Shown one piece after another: positions 11,872 to 23,491 of a DNA stretch of 64,000 nt (the first letter of the stretch is position 1; each line of letters begins with the position of its first letter). The translations under genes were made by a program, and so were the position numbers. The stretch covers positions 1-64,000 of the forward strand of contig BLJB01000164.1 of NCBI GenBank assembly GCA_013423325.1, in the 5' to 3' direction. This DNA is from Usnea hakonensis. Its lineage: Eukaryota; Ascomycota; Lecanoromycetes; Lecanorales; Parmeliaceae. The notes beneath the pieces are model-generated. The model was not told where the DNA came from. It saw only the letters and a list, made by a program, of their open reading frames with translations, and searched no databases.

Positions 11872-12968
11872 ATGGTAAGCTTCTCTTTGTACTTTGATGT
11901 TGCTGTCCAATCCCATTGTTAGCTGATAATCATGCCAGGGAAAACGCAAAAGTATTACCGGTATCCGGAAGAAGTCCAAAAACATCGCCACATTAGGGGG
12001 AAACAATGCGAGATCCGCCGCCGTTGTTTCTTCCCCCTCAGCATCTCCGGTGACAGCCAGAAATCCAAGACACAGACAGCTTTGTGCAACATGGAAACCA
12101 CTGCCGAGGGCGCAGGCCCCAGATAGAGCCAGTCTATCTAGCTCGATCATACTTTCGGAGGCACAGACAAGGCCGAGATCGAAAGGCACCGGATCGCTGG
12201 AATCATATATGAAGCACGTATCTCAGGACATCATACGCTCGAAATGGACGGTTCTAGATGCAGACGCTCAAGCGAAGGTAGAAGAATTGTTACGCTCTAC
12301 GGAGCTACCAATTCTTGCCAATTACTCTTCCGAGCAAAGGAAACTTGAAGCACAAGTAGCTCTACGGTCTATCACCGGATCGTTAGTAGTAGCCCATGAT
12401 TCCGGAATGCTATGTTGCTGACCGATAATACTGTCTAGGTTGTGCAAACGGGTTCCGCGAATGCCATTTCCTCCTAAGGCGAAGGAGAAATTCTTTGATC
12501 ACGAGACACTTGTGAGAGACAATGTGAGCTTGAAGCGATTACTTTGGCCGTATCAATACTAATAGTGGCCAGCATAAAATGCAGCAGTCCTTAGCGACCT
12601 CAGCTACGTCCAGTGCGTCACTTCTCAATGAAGTCGAGAAGGAAAAGCTTGCCTACTTGTCAGAACGGCAAGAACTTGAGGAACTTGAATCAACAGCCCG
12701 GTGAGAAATCAATTCAACCAAGAAGTAGGAAACGCGTTTACATGCATACATCTTTCACTGATGAACTCAAGACTCTTGTTCAAAACGGTTCTCTAGACCC
12801 CTGGACCAAATTTTGAGTGGAACAGAATCCTCAACAATAGCCACAGGTGTCCCTTTTAACGGAGTAGACTACACTGCGTTCTTGCCTGCTCCAGGTCCAT
12901 TGTATTCAAGAGTCTTCATGCATCTGTCTTCGGCTAAGAATAGTAGTCTAGAGCCTGGCCCTACATAA
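11872..12968 (+). CDS. Probable inner-kinetochore protein CENP-Q (Fta7)
   Basis: Likely the CENP-Q subunit of the CENP-A-associated CCAN complex. My model has five exons: 11872-11874, 11939-12381, 12439-12523, 12585-12700 and 12797-12968 (272 aa in phase). Evidence for the family is the block ending in VPRMPFPPKAKEKFFDHETL, preceded by a basic, Ser-rich N-terminus and a helix around VLDADAQAKVEELLRS, and followed by a coiled coil (LNEVEKEKLAYLSERQELEE). The first exon would be the ATG alone, directly followed by GTAAGC. The 3' end is uncertain: after 12700 an alternative reading stops at 12816 but needs an implausible 29-nt intron. The C-terminal residues do not match the family as I know it. 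Confidence 0.5.
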
Positions 12969-13703
12969 GTAGTTTCATTTTAGAGTAACCCCTGAAAGAT
13001 AAGAAATGGCGAGCTATTTAGAGCAGGTAATGGCAAAGTGCTTTGCGGTAGTAGGCTTGTTGATGTTTTGCTTGTGTATATTGTAAGCGGTAACGAAAAA
13101 TTCACATTCCGAAACCCAAAAGAGTGGTTATCAAAAAAACGAGATTTCGAATAGATATGTTGATACCAGTAAGCTTCCGCTTTCAGTCGAAGAAAATTTG
13201 GTTACGAAGATGTTGACACTTCGAGCTTGCGAGAAGAGCTCTTGATGCAGAAGCTCTCCCAGGCCCACATGAAGGTTTTCACATCCGAAAGATAAAGAAT
13301 GCCCAGTTTAGACAGGCTGTCAGAGCAAGCTCGAATCCTATCAAACATGACTCAAACAATCAGTCTTCGAGCTTACTTTGACACAAAAGGCTCGTGGGGT
13401 TTTGGGGGTTTTTAGGGTTTTCCCGAAGCCCCCCGGCTCCCTAAGACCCTAATTATTGTCCCCCGCGGCTACTATTCGCTACCGTATGATACCTTACCTA
13501 AGGTACTTTTAGTACCCACCGGTTTGGCAAGCTTTTCACTACTGAGAAAAGCGCGCTCCGGGACCGGCACATACCCACTCATATTACCCATCCTTCTGGC
13601 TCCTGATCACAGGTACAACGTCAACCCTGACCTGTAATCTCATTGTCAGTGCTACGCTAAGTCGATCGGTGAGCAGGGTAATGGAAGACCTATCGACACT
13701 AAG
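12969..13703. other. Intergenic upstream of ERT1/AcuK gene
   Basis: No gene is visible. Positions 13398-13460 are a G-rich then C-rich stretch with isolated TTAGGG/CCCTAA-like words. Positions 13490-13506 read TACCTTACCTAAGGTAC, one of the TACCTTA/TAAGGTA low-complexity patches that recur in the window. Confidence 0.5.
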
Positions 13704-15598
13704 ATGGCGTCAAAAGAAGTCAGTCCCAAGACACAGCGCACAGTCTCTCCTCAGGCGGAGCATGCGAGCCCAAAGAAGAGACGCAAGGTGAATCATGGTA
13801 GGTATGACTAAAGAGCGTCATCATATACCATCGGCCCAAGTGCTAATGTGTGCTTCGAAAAGCATGCATCTATTGCAGGCGCTCGGTGAGCCATTGATCT
13901 TCACAAAACTACAAGCCGATCGTGACCCACCCTTAGCCGTACAACATGGCTCTTACCCCCAAAAATTCATCGCTGAGATTGATACTGATTCTCCTGTGGC
14001 GTTAACAGCATATGACCTGCGATCTGGTAAGAAATTGCTTTAATATGTCTCCTATCAGGAGCCCCACAACTACATGACCGCCAGTAACATTAGGCTACAG
14101 GATCGACCTTGTGCAAGATGCGTGAAACGGAGCATTGGACATTTGTGTCATGATGAACCTCGAGACTCTACGAAGGGAATGAAGCGCGATCAAGTCAACG
14201 CAATGCCAACTAGCGGAGCTGCTGTCAAGCAGGAAGATTCTCTGTCTTACACGCGAGGTCCTGCTATCGATCAGCAGCAATTGGGTCAACAATCGTTGGA
14301 AGACAATAGCGCCAATGTTACCACAGGTGCAGCGGCTCAGAATGATCAGACAGATGATCCTGAATCTTTGCCGCGAACAACAGATCGTCTAGCTCAAGGC
14401 CAGGATTTTGGAGACAAGAGCCAGCAATGTGAGAAACACATCTAGTCTTGCTGTCGTATGGTTATGGCTACTGACCGACCAAGTTCCTGGCTACAGCGAT
14501 TGGAACATCGGAAATCAAAACCCGTTCTCGGATATGCATAGCTTCCATCCATCCTATATGTTCAATGCTCCTGATATTACCAATGAGTATAATCTTCTCA
14601 ACGAGTTTCTCAGCAGTAGTCTACTTGATGATCCAACTGTTTTTCCGAATGACGAGATTCAAGCGCTCAATTCAGAAACGTCATTAAGCAATACTCTGGC
14701 GGCTAGTCTTGATGGTGGTAGCGGTCAAAACTTCTTGAACCCACAGACCCAGGCCTCCGGTCAGATCCAGGGTCCCCTTGCGCAAGGAAGTAGCATCGCC
14801 CGCCCCAAAAGCGTTAAACCCATAGATAAAGAAGAAGAGAAATATTACATGACCGTTGCCGACCCATCTGGAAATGATACTCCCGAGGAACGCATGAACA
14901 AAGTCTTCATGGCCAAGTATAATGCCGGGATGCTTAGACCCTTTAACTATATTCAGGGTTACGCTCGCTTGCATCGGTACATGGACCAGAATATGCAGCC
15001 AGCATCTCGTCAGCGCGTCCTACGCCAGCTGGACAAGTTCAGGCCCAAATTTCGGGAGCGCATGCAATCTCTGACAGATATGGAATTGACATTTGTAGAG
15101 ATGTGGTTTGAACGGAGCCTGATGGAATATGACCGAGTGTTCGCAAGCATGGCAATACCTGCGTGCTGTTGGAGACGAACGGGTGAGATTTTCAGAGGCA
15201 ACAAGGAAATGGCGGAACTTATACACGTTCCTATCGAGAATCTTAGGGATGTAAGTATGCTTATTGAATGATCCAGGCCTGGCTGAACAAGTCGTCTAGG
15301 GCAAACTAGCACTTCATGAGATCATTGTGGAGAAAGACCTGGTCAGCTACTGGGACAAATTTCTCGCCATTGCTTTCGATAGCTCTCAAAAAGCCATGTT
15401 GACGACTTGCTCCTTGAAGAACCCAGATCTTAAGGCATCAGACTCCGAAATTAAGTGCTGCTTCTCCTTCACGATTCGCCGGGATAATCATAACATGTAG
15501 TATTCTCAAATGATTACATACTGAAACCTGCTGACGGTGGATATAGCCCTTCACTGATAGTGGGTAACTTTCTCCCTCAGGGCCCGAGGAAGACCTAA
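13704..15598 (+). CDS. ERT1: Zn2Cys6 regulator of gluconeogenesis (ERT1/AcuK family)
   Basis: Transcription activator needed for growth on gluconeogenic carbon; AcuK/ERT1 proteins activate PEP carboxykinase and fructose-bisphosphatase genes. Seven exons (13704-13797, 13863-13885, 14009-14026, 14101-14428, 14484-15250, 15300-15496, 15547-15598) give 492 aa with all phases matched. The zinc cluster is intact but spread over exons 2-4: CIYC, then HMTC, then CARC and HLC, with HLCHDEPRD following as in the family. The C-terminal half holds the conserved PAS-like region: FNYIQGYARLHRYM, LTDMELTFVEMWFERSLMEYD, ACCWRRTGEIFRGNKEMAEL, KCCFSFTIRRD and IPSLIVGNFLP. The middle is Gln/Asn/Ser-rich and low in conservation. 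AcuM is the closest alternative assignment. Confidence 0.88.
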
Positions 15599-15974
15599 GC
15601 TTGTTGAACTTTCCGGATCAGAGGCGTAGTCAAAGCTGTATGTATTATGAACGTGGCATTTTGGGGGTGTTCTTTGCATAGCAAAAGGAGTCACGAGGTT
15701 TCCTTTCGAAACGGCAGAGCTGAATCACTTTAGACGAGCTGCGTGTCCTCTTGGAGGATACTTTTCCGTACCGGGTCATTGGATATTTACCTGGTAAGAC
15801 GAAGGCGCTCATTATAGGCGATCTTGGTCCGTGTAGGTATGATGGTTGAGATTCAACATGTATGCAATTGAAAGCAGCGTAAGAACGCCAAGCCTCCATT
15901 GTAGCAAAAGCTGGAGCGCACCCCAAAAATGATAGTCTCTCGTGATTTCATACCATCTCATCAAGCCAGGAGAG
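15599..15974. other. Intergenic between ERT1 and ZIP4 (tandem)
   Basis: A 376-bp spacer between tandem genes. It must hold the ERT1 terminator and ZIP4 promoter. No motif is recognised, and the 93-codon minus-strand open frame in it has no recognisable features. Confidence 0.5.
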
Positions 15975-18900
15975 ATGGTACCAGCTATCAAGAAAATTGA
16001 ACGAGAGAATGCTTTGCAGTCAGTCCTCGGTCAGTGCGATTATGGGGTTTGCTGGCTGAACGATTAGCTAAATCGCGACACGCAAGCACAGTGTTTGCGA
16101 AGCTCCTCGAAGAATGCATTATCGTCACCGACCTTGAAAAGCCTCTACTAGCGGATATTTACAGCAAGATTGAAACGGCAGTCTCAATTCGTAATGCAGC
16201 AGCAGCCAGCAAACGGGTTGATCTTGATAAGCAGGGAACAAGACTCTGGAACTTATCCTCGAAGCTCAAGGATGCAACCAAGGATAGGGAATTTCTATGC
16301 TTGGGCAAGACCTCGCTTGTACATGCTGTTGCCCGTGCTGACCTTTAAGTTCGCGTCTTCGCTTTTCTTCTCCTCGACTGCGCTCAACGATGCACCCAAG
16401 GTTTGGCTGCAAGTATGATTCTAGTCATGTCGCCATAGCCTAGGAGTAGGGGCTGACATAGCGGTAGATGATGTCCGAGTACTAAGGTCCTCCTTCAAGA
16501 CGTCCAAATATTGTCTGGGTAAGACGTTATGTGGTCAAGCAGTGCCCGACCACTCGGCTTATGATAGGATAGATCACCGCCAGCTGGCTCTTGCTGAAAT
16601 AGTCGTCGAACGAGCTGCTTTCTATGAGGAGAGGCTCAAAACCAGCAGAGATCCAGCTTCGCAGGAGGATGGCCGCCTTATCAACCGGCTTTCGAGCGAC
16701 TACTTAAGTCTAAGAATTGCGCTAGTAAGTCTTGTGGCTACCTCTGGATATCTCGGTGGTGGGATCATTCTCGCTGAGGAAGCTATAGGCTTGGCGGCAA
16801 GAGCGTCTTGATCTTGCGAAGCTCATGCTAAGCAAAGTAAATCTTGACGAAAACAACCTTGAGTCCTCTTCTGTGGAGGAGCTTGCCGATCTCTTCTTTG
16901 AAATTGGCCACAGTCAAAGCAAGAAGAAACAATGGGCTGAGGCCTTGAAATGGTTGGAAAAAGCCCATAAACTTCTATTGGGCCGGAGTCAGGACTTGCT
17001 GAGTACCGACGCCGGAGAGCTTCGGATCAGCGTTATGCATAATATGGCTAGAGCGCTTCTGAACCTAGAGGGTGACGGCAGTCGAGACAAGGCTTGGGAT
17101 ATCGTTCGCGAGCTGGAGCTTGACTGTGGGAATAGACTCGTCGTCTTGCTTTTGAAGCTCGACGTCTTTGCGACTAATGGTTCTCACTCTGCGCAAGATT
17201 ACTGCGACATACTTCATAAAATTGTCCGTACAGTACATCTCACGGACACAAATGTGAAAACCGTATTGCACCATGTGCACAAGCTGAGGTCTCAAAGTCC
17301 GCTTATGGCACATCATGTGCTCGTCGCGTTTCTTTACGAGAGGCTGCTAGGTACAGAAGACGCGAGATGGGTGGAGAAAGCTTTGGTTACCATCATTTGG
17401 AACTTCACGAACTCTATAAACCTCTCGGATGCTATTACTCCGCTGACCGAGATTCTTGACGCCCTAGCCAATGGCGCTGTCAAAGCTCTAAGCCCCCCTG
17501 CGACGCATGCAGCGCAGACAGTACGTGCCCCAGAGCTTTTGCAGGATTTTGTGCTGATGTACGTAGCTCTTGTGGAAGCGCATAGAAGCGAGCTTCAATC
17601 TCGAGAAATATGACACCGCCGAAGCTTGGTGTCGGCTTTCTTTGCATTCAATATTCAGCCATTCTGGCGGATTGAACATTGCTAAACTGCAAAGGTCATA
17701 CACACAAGAACCGTTTCGATTCCGAAATCTCTGATTCCTCTTAGAAAGCAAATACTCTGCGCTCTCGGCATGTCAGATCAAGTCAGAGCCCAAGAGGTAT
17801 ACTCGCAAATGTCGCCTTCTAACAAGAAGGATCCTTCAACCATGTACTTGCTATACAAGGTCGCGCTCAGATGTCAAGACTCAAGTTTAGGTGAAAATAC
17901 TCTCGCCTTTAAACGAGGATAAATTGAGTTAACAATCTCAAGCTGCCGAATGCATTGACACCATCTGCACCGCCTCTTCTAAGGACGTCCCGTTGCTCTA
18001 CGCTTGTGTCCTGGAAGCGCAACAAACGGGCGACCATCTTCAGATAATTCGGTCATTACAGATAGTCCTTGAGAAATGCAACCACAACGTTCCCAATGAG
18101 GTTCACCTTCCAGCTATGCTTCGGTATGCAGGCAATGAGCCTCGGCCTCAGCCCGTCTGTTAACGAAATCAGATGCACTGCTCGTCTTCTCATTCACGAA
18201 CTCGAAGATCCACGCTCACTGGTCACAAATTGCATTGATGAGATTTGCAAGCTCTTCGAAGGTGGTCAGTATTTCTGGTAATCATAGCAGGCCGCGTGCT
18301 AAAAGTTTCAAGCCGTTATTCAGGCAAGAACCTCCAGGCGTAGTGCGGCGAGCGATCTCTTCTCGTTGTCAGAGCTTGATTGGTTTGCTATCAATTCTTA
18401 CAATTTGGCGCTCAAGAATTGCGCGAAATGGACCCCAGACCGGACCGTGCGATTGGTGAAATCTTGTCTCCAAGTAAATCAAGGCAAGCTCTGGGCATTT
18501 CAAATCTAATGATTATGCAGTTCATTAGGCTCTATCCCGTGACGATTGATCCTAACGTGGTAGCAGACTTGTCTCTCCGGAGACTTTTCTGCGACTTCTT
18601 GTGCGGTTCGTTGTTGATTGTGCTTGCTCGGTGCGAAGATAAAGTAGAACATCAGGTACTCAGACCAAGATCCAAGGACGAGTTTGAGCTTACTCTAACC
18701 AGCTTCAATACTATACCGAAGTGCGCAAGGTGATAGATGACTTTCGAGTCAACGTTAAAGATCAAGTTAATAGGCTAGAAGGAGGCGCAAAAGGCGATCT
18801 ACAGCACAAGTATGCAAGTCTTTTGACCTTTGACTATGAGGCAGCAGCACGACTCAAAGCCTGGGATAGCTTGGATCAGATTCTCAAGGTGGGTTAGGGT

Positions 18901-19579
18901 GCTAGTCTTGTGTTGACATATGGCTAAAAAAAGCGTCTAGGAATCCCAAGACTTCAGAGATTTAAGAGTGTACGATTTATTTGCAGACATCACGCTTGCT
19001 TCCGAAGCACCAAGTGACAGTAAGCTTCTTTAGCGACTATCCAAGCCAAGTTTAATTGACACCATGAATAGTAATGATCACGACGTTACAGGTGACGTTT
19101 TTTAGACGTTTCAAATCCAAAATGTATAATTTGATACTGATGTTTTGATAGCACATTATCAACCTGACCTGGCAGCAAGACAACCGCGGCCTCGACAAGC
19201 TTTCGAGATGGATCAGATGTCTTTTCTCATTGGCTGTTTCAGAAACAGACATTGCGGTGCAGCTTCTCGATCAGGCTGTGACCGTCGCAGAAGAAGCGAG
19301 AAAGGTTTGCAATTTCACTTCTTCGAGACGCAGCTTGGATGCCTTGACACATTACTTACCTCGTCCTTGCAGCAGTCCAAGTCGTATCCACCAGAAGAAC
19401 TCGAATGGCTTGCAACCACGGCCTTTAATCGCGCAATCGACTTTTATTGTCTTTCGCAAGATGCGCCGTGCAGGCTCTGGGCTGAGAAGGCACTGACGCT
19501 ATCGAATCTCTGTGAGGATGGAGGAGCTTTACATGAGGTAGTCCAGCAGAAATACCAAGGCCTGTCTTGGCATACATGA
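15975..19579 (+). CDS. ZIP4: Meiosis protein SPO22/ZIP4 (TPR scaffold of ZMM group)
   Basis: Scaffold of TPR-like repeats that works with other ZMM proteins in meiotic crossover formation. The gene has many introns, and I place its ends rather than every splice. The proposed start is ATG 15975, a 55-nt exon joined to 16068 onward (GCT AAA..). The next exon holds GTRLWNLSSKLKD. A GC-AG intron (16305-16349) restores the family motif LCLVRVFAFLLLDCAQ. Further blocks: LALAEIVVERAAFYEER (about 16580), AWRQERLDLAKLML (after about 16790), the long exon at about 16825-17590 with ALKWLEKAHKLL, CIDTICTASSKDVPLLYACVL (about 17950), ARLLIHELEDP (about 18180), and the C-terminal exon with LEWLATTAFNRAIDFYC and ALTLSNLCEDGGALHEVV. 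It is probably intact but needs transcript support, especially between 17.6 and 19.2 kb. Confidence 0.82.
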
Positions 19580-20312
19580 TTCCCCGGGGAAGCATGGGTT
19601 CCTACTAAACGACTGGATCTGATAGTCATGCTTGGACTCTTAGAATGCTGAGCGAAAGTCTGGGTGCATTTGTGGAACGAGGGGACTGCCAGTTTGCACA
19701 TATGAAGTAGATGCTGCATAAATTTGGAATAAGCTGGAGATGGCACAAAAGAAGGAACGTTCCGCCGATCCCCGTCCCTTGATTTGTGTATCTGTTGCTC
19801 AAAATCAATCAAAAGTTCCTGTTCTACATGACACCATTCTCATGGGCTTTCTCTTGCTTTCTGAAAACCTGTCGCCAGTGTGGTAGCACACCATCAGTGG
19901 CCGGCGCCCATCCGTCGAGGCAGAAAGAATAGGAAAATGGGGGGCCATCACATAAAAGGTTGATAGGCTCGGGGCGGACTTGGCCTCTCACCCTTGTGTT
20001 TTGATAGCCCGAGGTCCAATTCTACAGCATGAGAAGCTACAGCTGTCAGGAACGTTTGCCCTAACCCGGATACTATACACATCAAACCATCTGCCCTTGT
20101 GCGGCTTTCATGACATGGATTGAATCACCGTGGTTAGTTCAGTGCACACCTGACGGAAGTTTTACTAAACCTTTCAGTCTTTCCGAGCTACCACAACGGT
20201 ATAAAAACATGGCATGAGAATAGACGCTAAACGCCGTCCACTGCCTTGCCTTTGTAACCTCTTTGACCGACCTACCTGATACATTCTATCCCCTAACTAT
20301 CTCGATGCGCCA
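19580..20312. other. Intergenic, convergent 3' flanks
   Basis: It separates the ends of ZIP4 and the transporter gene. I see no gene, repeat or RNA in it. Confidence 0.5.
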
Positions 20313-22450
20313 CTAAGCTCGATTCTCAGGATCGTCATAGCCTAAATCCTTGTCTTCTGCCGTATCGTCATGGTCATATAGTCGTTCCGGTTCAGCGTGT
20401 TGCCACAGCAAATACCGTTTGAAGAAATACGGTACTTGTCTTAAGCCATATGCGGCATGGATATGTGTTGGCACCGAAAATACCTGGTCCAATTCCTCTA
20501 GCGTCTTGGCCTTCGTTTCGGGTAGGAACAGGAGCACCAGAATAAATCCAATAATGTTCCAGCCGCCGTACCAAGAGAAGGCACCTTGTGTGGTAAATGC
20601 GGTTTGAAGACTGGGCCAGGTAATGGAGAGAATAAAGTTGAAGAACCATGTTGTAGAAGTCGCGAGGGACATGCCCACGGTACGAATATACAAAGGATAG
20701 GCTTCTGCTGAGTACGTGAATGGCACTGGACCTTCTCCTGGAGAATAGACAGCCGCGAAGAGATAAATCCCAAGCGATATGCAGGCGACTCGGGGTGTGC
20801 GTAGGGTATTCTCTGGTATCCAAAAGCTGAAGCCGGTGAAAAACATGCAGATTGACATAAGTGGAAAAGTCGTCAAAAGAAGGTTTCGCCGTCCGAAAGT
20901 GTCAATAGTATAGACCGCGGGAAGGGCAAAAATCCAGTTCACTAGTCCGAAACCCAGGGATGCAGCCAGAGCTGATGCGACAGAGAAGCCACCATCCAAG
21001 AAGATTTGTGAAGAGTAATAGGCAATTACCTGTGCATCCTTAGATCAATTGAATTTGCATCTCATCTGTTCAACATACATTAACACCGCAGAACTATGTC
21101 CATATCAGTGAATTGTTTTATCAAAAAACCTTTTAGCCGTGACTGACCTGCTGCATAAACATCACTATCTCAGAAGCTAACATAGCTCGGCGATTGCGAG
21201 GAACTTTGACCAATTCGATCAGTGGATTTCCTTGGTTCGACTGCACCTCCTTTTCGGCCTCTAGAAGAGTATTCATATAGAAGACGTCTCGAGCCGCCTG
21301 CACTTTCTCATATCGCAACCTCACCATAGACTGATACGCTTTATAATGCCGATTCTTGCTCATATACCAACGTGGAGATTCGGGGCACATGAAGACGAAA
21401 GCGATAACAATAAGCGCGGGCAACATAGCTGATGCCATCATCAGACGCCAGTTCAGTCCGACAACGCCTGGTCTATCACCCACGGTATAAAACGCAAGAT
21501 CTGCAACGTATCCAAACATAATACCGAACGCAGTCCACATCTGCCACTGCATAACGAGTGCACCTCGTATCGCTGGCGGGGTGGTTTCTGCAGCATAGAT
21601 GGGAACTGTTGCCGATTTAGGGCCAATACCAAGACCAAGGAAGAATCTTGCAATGAACATGTGCCACCAAGTGTTGACAAAACCTTGCCAAAAGCAAGCC
21701 AGAGCTGAAAAGACGCAAGTCAAGAAAATGGTACCCCTTCTTCCAAAGAGATTGTTGAAAGGCGTCGTTCTGTCCGGAATTAGCAATCTGTGGGGATGAA
21801 ATGGGATGGAATGCGTACAGCCAACATCCAATAAAAGCACAGCAAAGGTAGGGAGCAGAGTTCAATAGACCAGTAAGCCAAGTTGAACGCGGATCTTCAC
21901 CACCAATGCCGAATTGATACTTGTACCATAATTGCCCCCCGTTGACGACCGCCTCATCTGCTTTCGGATTAGCTGAAAGATTTTTGTGAGCGCAATGAGG
22001 ATGCCGCTGACCCATTCCTTGAACTGCAGCGCAGGTGGAGCAAAGTATAATGACAATGTACATGAGCTTTGGCTGAGACCAACGGTTGGAGAACTCCCTC
22101 TGAAGGACGTCACATTCCATGCCTGTCAAACCCTGCACCTTCGAGAAGCTGCGGGGGTCTTGAGCGAGGATGGCGCCCTTTCGGAAAGCTCTGATATCCT
22201 CTTCGTCCCCTATGTGGTGTTTGAGAGCGTATGTAGCTCCCATTTCCTCCAATTTTGCATGACTTATGCCAGCCAAGGGATTCGCCAATTTGGCCGATGC
22301 ATTGCGGCGCACTCGATCGGCTGCGCTGAGGGAAAGTTTCCGGGTGGAGGGAGTATCGCTGTGGTTTTTGTCATCGAACTCGATAGGCTCGAAATTTGTC
22401 TTGATCTCTGGACTCGTGGCGGATGAGCCGCTCGAGCGGTCGAAGGCCAT
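20313..22450 (-). CDS. MFS transporter, sugar porter family (sugar/polyol)
   Basis: Twelve-helix plasma-membrane type proton/sugar or polyol transporter. Exons 22012-22450, 21819-21957, 21148-21769, 21079-21093 and 20313-21029 join in phase to 643 aa. Family signatures: FNNLFGRRG (loop 2-3), FLGLGIGPKSATVPIYAAE, RGALVMQWQ, CPESPRWYM at the central loop, FCGVN encoded by a 15-nt exon, DTFGRRN, SAEAYPLYIRTVGM, and LFLPETKAKTLEELD after the last helix. The N-terminal cytosolic tail is long (about 130 residues) and rich in Ser and charged residues, which explains the size above the usual 500-570 aa. Substrate cannot be assigned. A hexanucleotide microsatellite lies about 140 bp upstream. Confidence 0.9.
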
Positions 22451-23491
22451 GTTCCAGTCTCTAGAGGTCGTCGAAGCGTAGATGCTAAGTAGTATCCTTG
22501 GGCGACGGGCGTATTCGTACGACAGCCAGCATAGACAATGAGAGTTGCGGAAGTGATGCAGCTATCGTGTGCTGGATGCAATAATTAGAAGAAGAAGATG
22601 AAGATGAAGATGAAGATGAAGATGAAGATGAAGACGAGGGTGAGGGTGAGGGTGAGGGTGAGGGAATTTGGGGGAGTTGGTGGTGGGTGAGGAGTGAGAA
22701 GGAAGACGCCGCAATCCCACAGCCCGAGTGGACGGCAGGCATTCTGCGTAATAGTAAGGTAGAATAAGGTAAGGTAGGTAGGTAGAGTAAGATAATACTA
22801 TACTCGGTAAGACTAAAGTAGTACGTTATCATAATTTACCTCTACCACCGGCCCCCGTTACCCGTTAGCACCCCTCCATTATAATTATTAAAGTATCATT
22901 GCTTCTGACTTTTTGGCCCCCTGTTAATCGTCCAACTTTAACACCCTATACCTACCCTATTCCGTATACGTATTACCGTCAAACGTTTGTAAAAACGGTC
23001 ACGTCTTAATAATAATAAGATTATTATTATTGTGAAGTTGAGTAAGTGTGCATTAGCGTATAAGAGTAGTAAGTACTCCGTACGTTACGTACTCTAAGGT
23101 ACTTTATCTAAATGAAACGGAGAATTCTTTGGAAAAAGAAGAGGGGTCGTCAAATGGTCAAATGGTCAAATGCACAGCCCCACGGGAGGATCTGATTCCG
23201 TGCGGGCAGATGGAATACCTCGTACGTATACAAACATACAAACACTTGTTATTGTGATTACTTTTGAGCACTAATAATAATGTAATTATGCCATTGCTTG
23301 CCTTCACCATCCAGAATATAGCCTTAGCCTTGTAGCCACCTGAAGGTTGGGATGCGGTGTGTCACATCCTTTACTAGGATTACCTACACACATATTTGAG
23401 CAGGCAGCTACAGATGAACAAAATTTCAGCTCAACCGAACCAGATGAAGCTACCTCGTAGACACCTAGCACTTTCAGCTCCGCGTTCTAGC
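22451..23491. other. Intergenic between transporter and RFC1
   Basis: Holds the transporter promoter and the RFC1 3' flank. Contents: the microsatellite at 22588-22664, a TAAGGTA-rich patch at about 22750-22810, an AT-rich stretch at 22860-23050 and an exact TACTCCGTA at 23074-23082. No gene is recognised; the serine-run open frame on the minus strand is only the microsatellite translated. Confidence 0.55.
22588..22664. repeat. Compound microsatellite (GATGAA)n-(GGTGAG)n
   Basis: About seven tandem copies of a GATGAA hexamer run directly into about five copies of GGTGAG. The two units differ by two transitions, suggesting one array that diverged. It sits in the presumed promoter/5' leader of the transporter gene. 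Confidence 0.85.

Noticed and set aside
11932..12126. 64-codon frame starting MPGKTQKYYRY as the start of the CENP-Q-like gene
   Set aside because: It is in a different frame from the conserved kinetochore block and ends at a stop before it; splicing from the ATG at 11872 explains the region better.
13398..13460. TTAGGG/CCCTAA-like words suggesting an interstitial telomeric repeat
   Set aside because: The words are isolated within G-rich and C-rich tracts and do not form a tandem array.
13704..22450. Regulator and transporter close together as a possible nutrient-use or metabolite cluster
   Set aside because: The regulator is the conserved ERT1/AcuK gluconeogenesis factor, a meiotic gene lies between, and there are no biosynthetic enzymes nearby.
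22485..22832. Minus-strand open frame with a long serine run
   Set aside because: The serine/proline run is only the translation of the GATGAA/GGTGAG microsatellite; there is no other feature.
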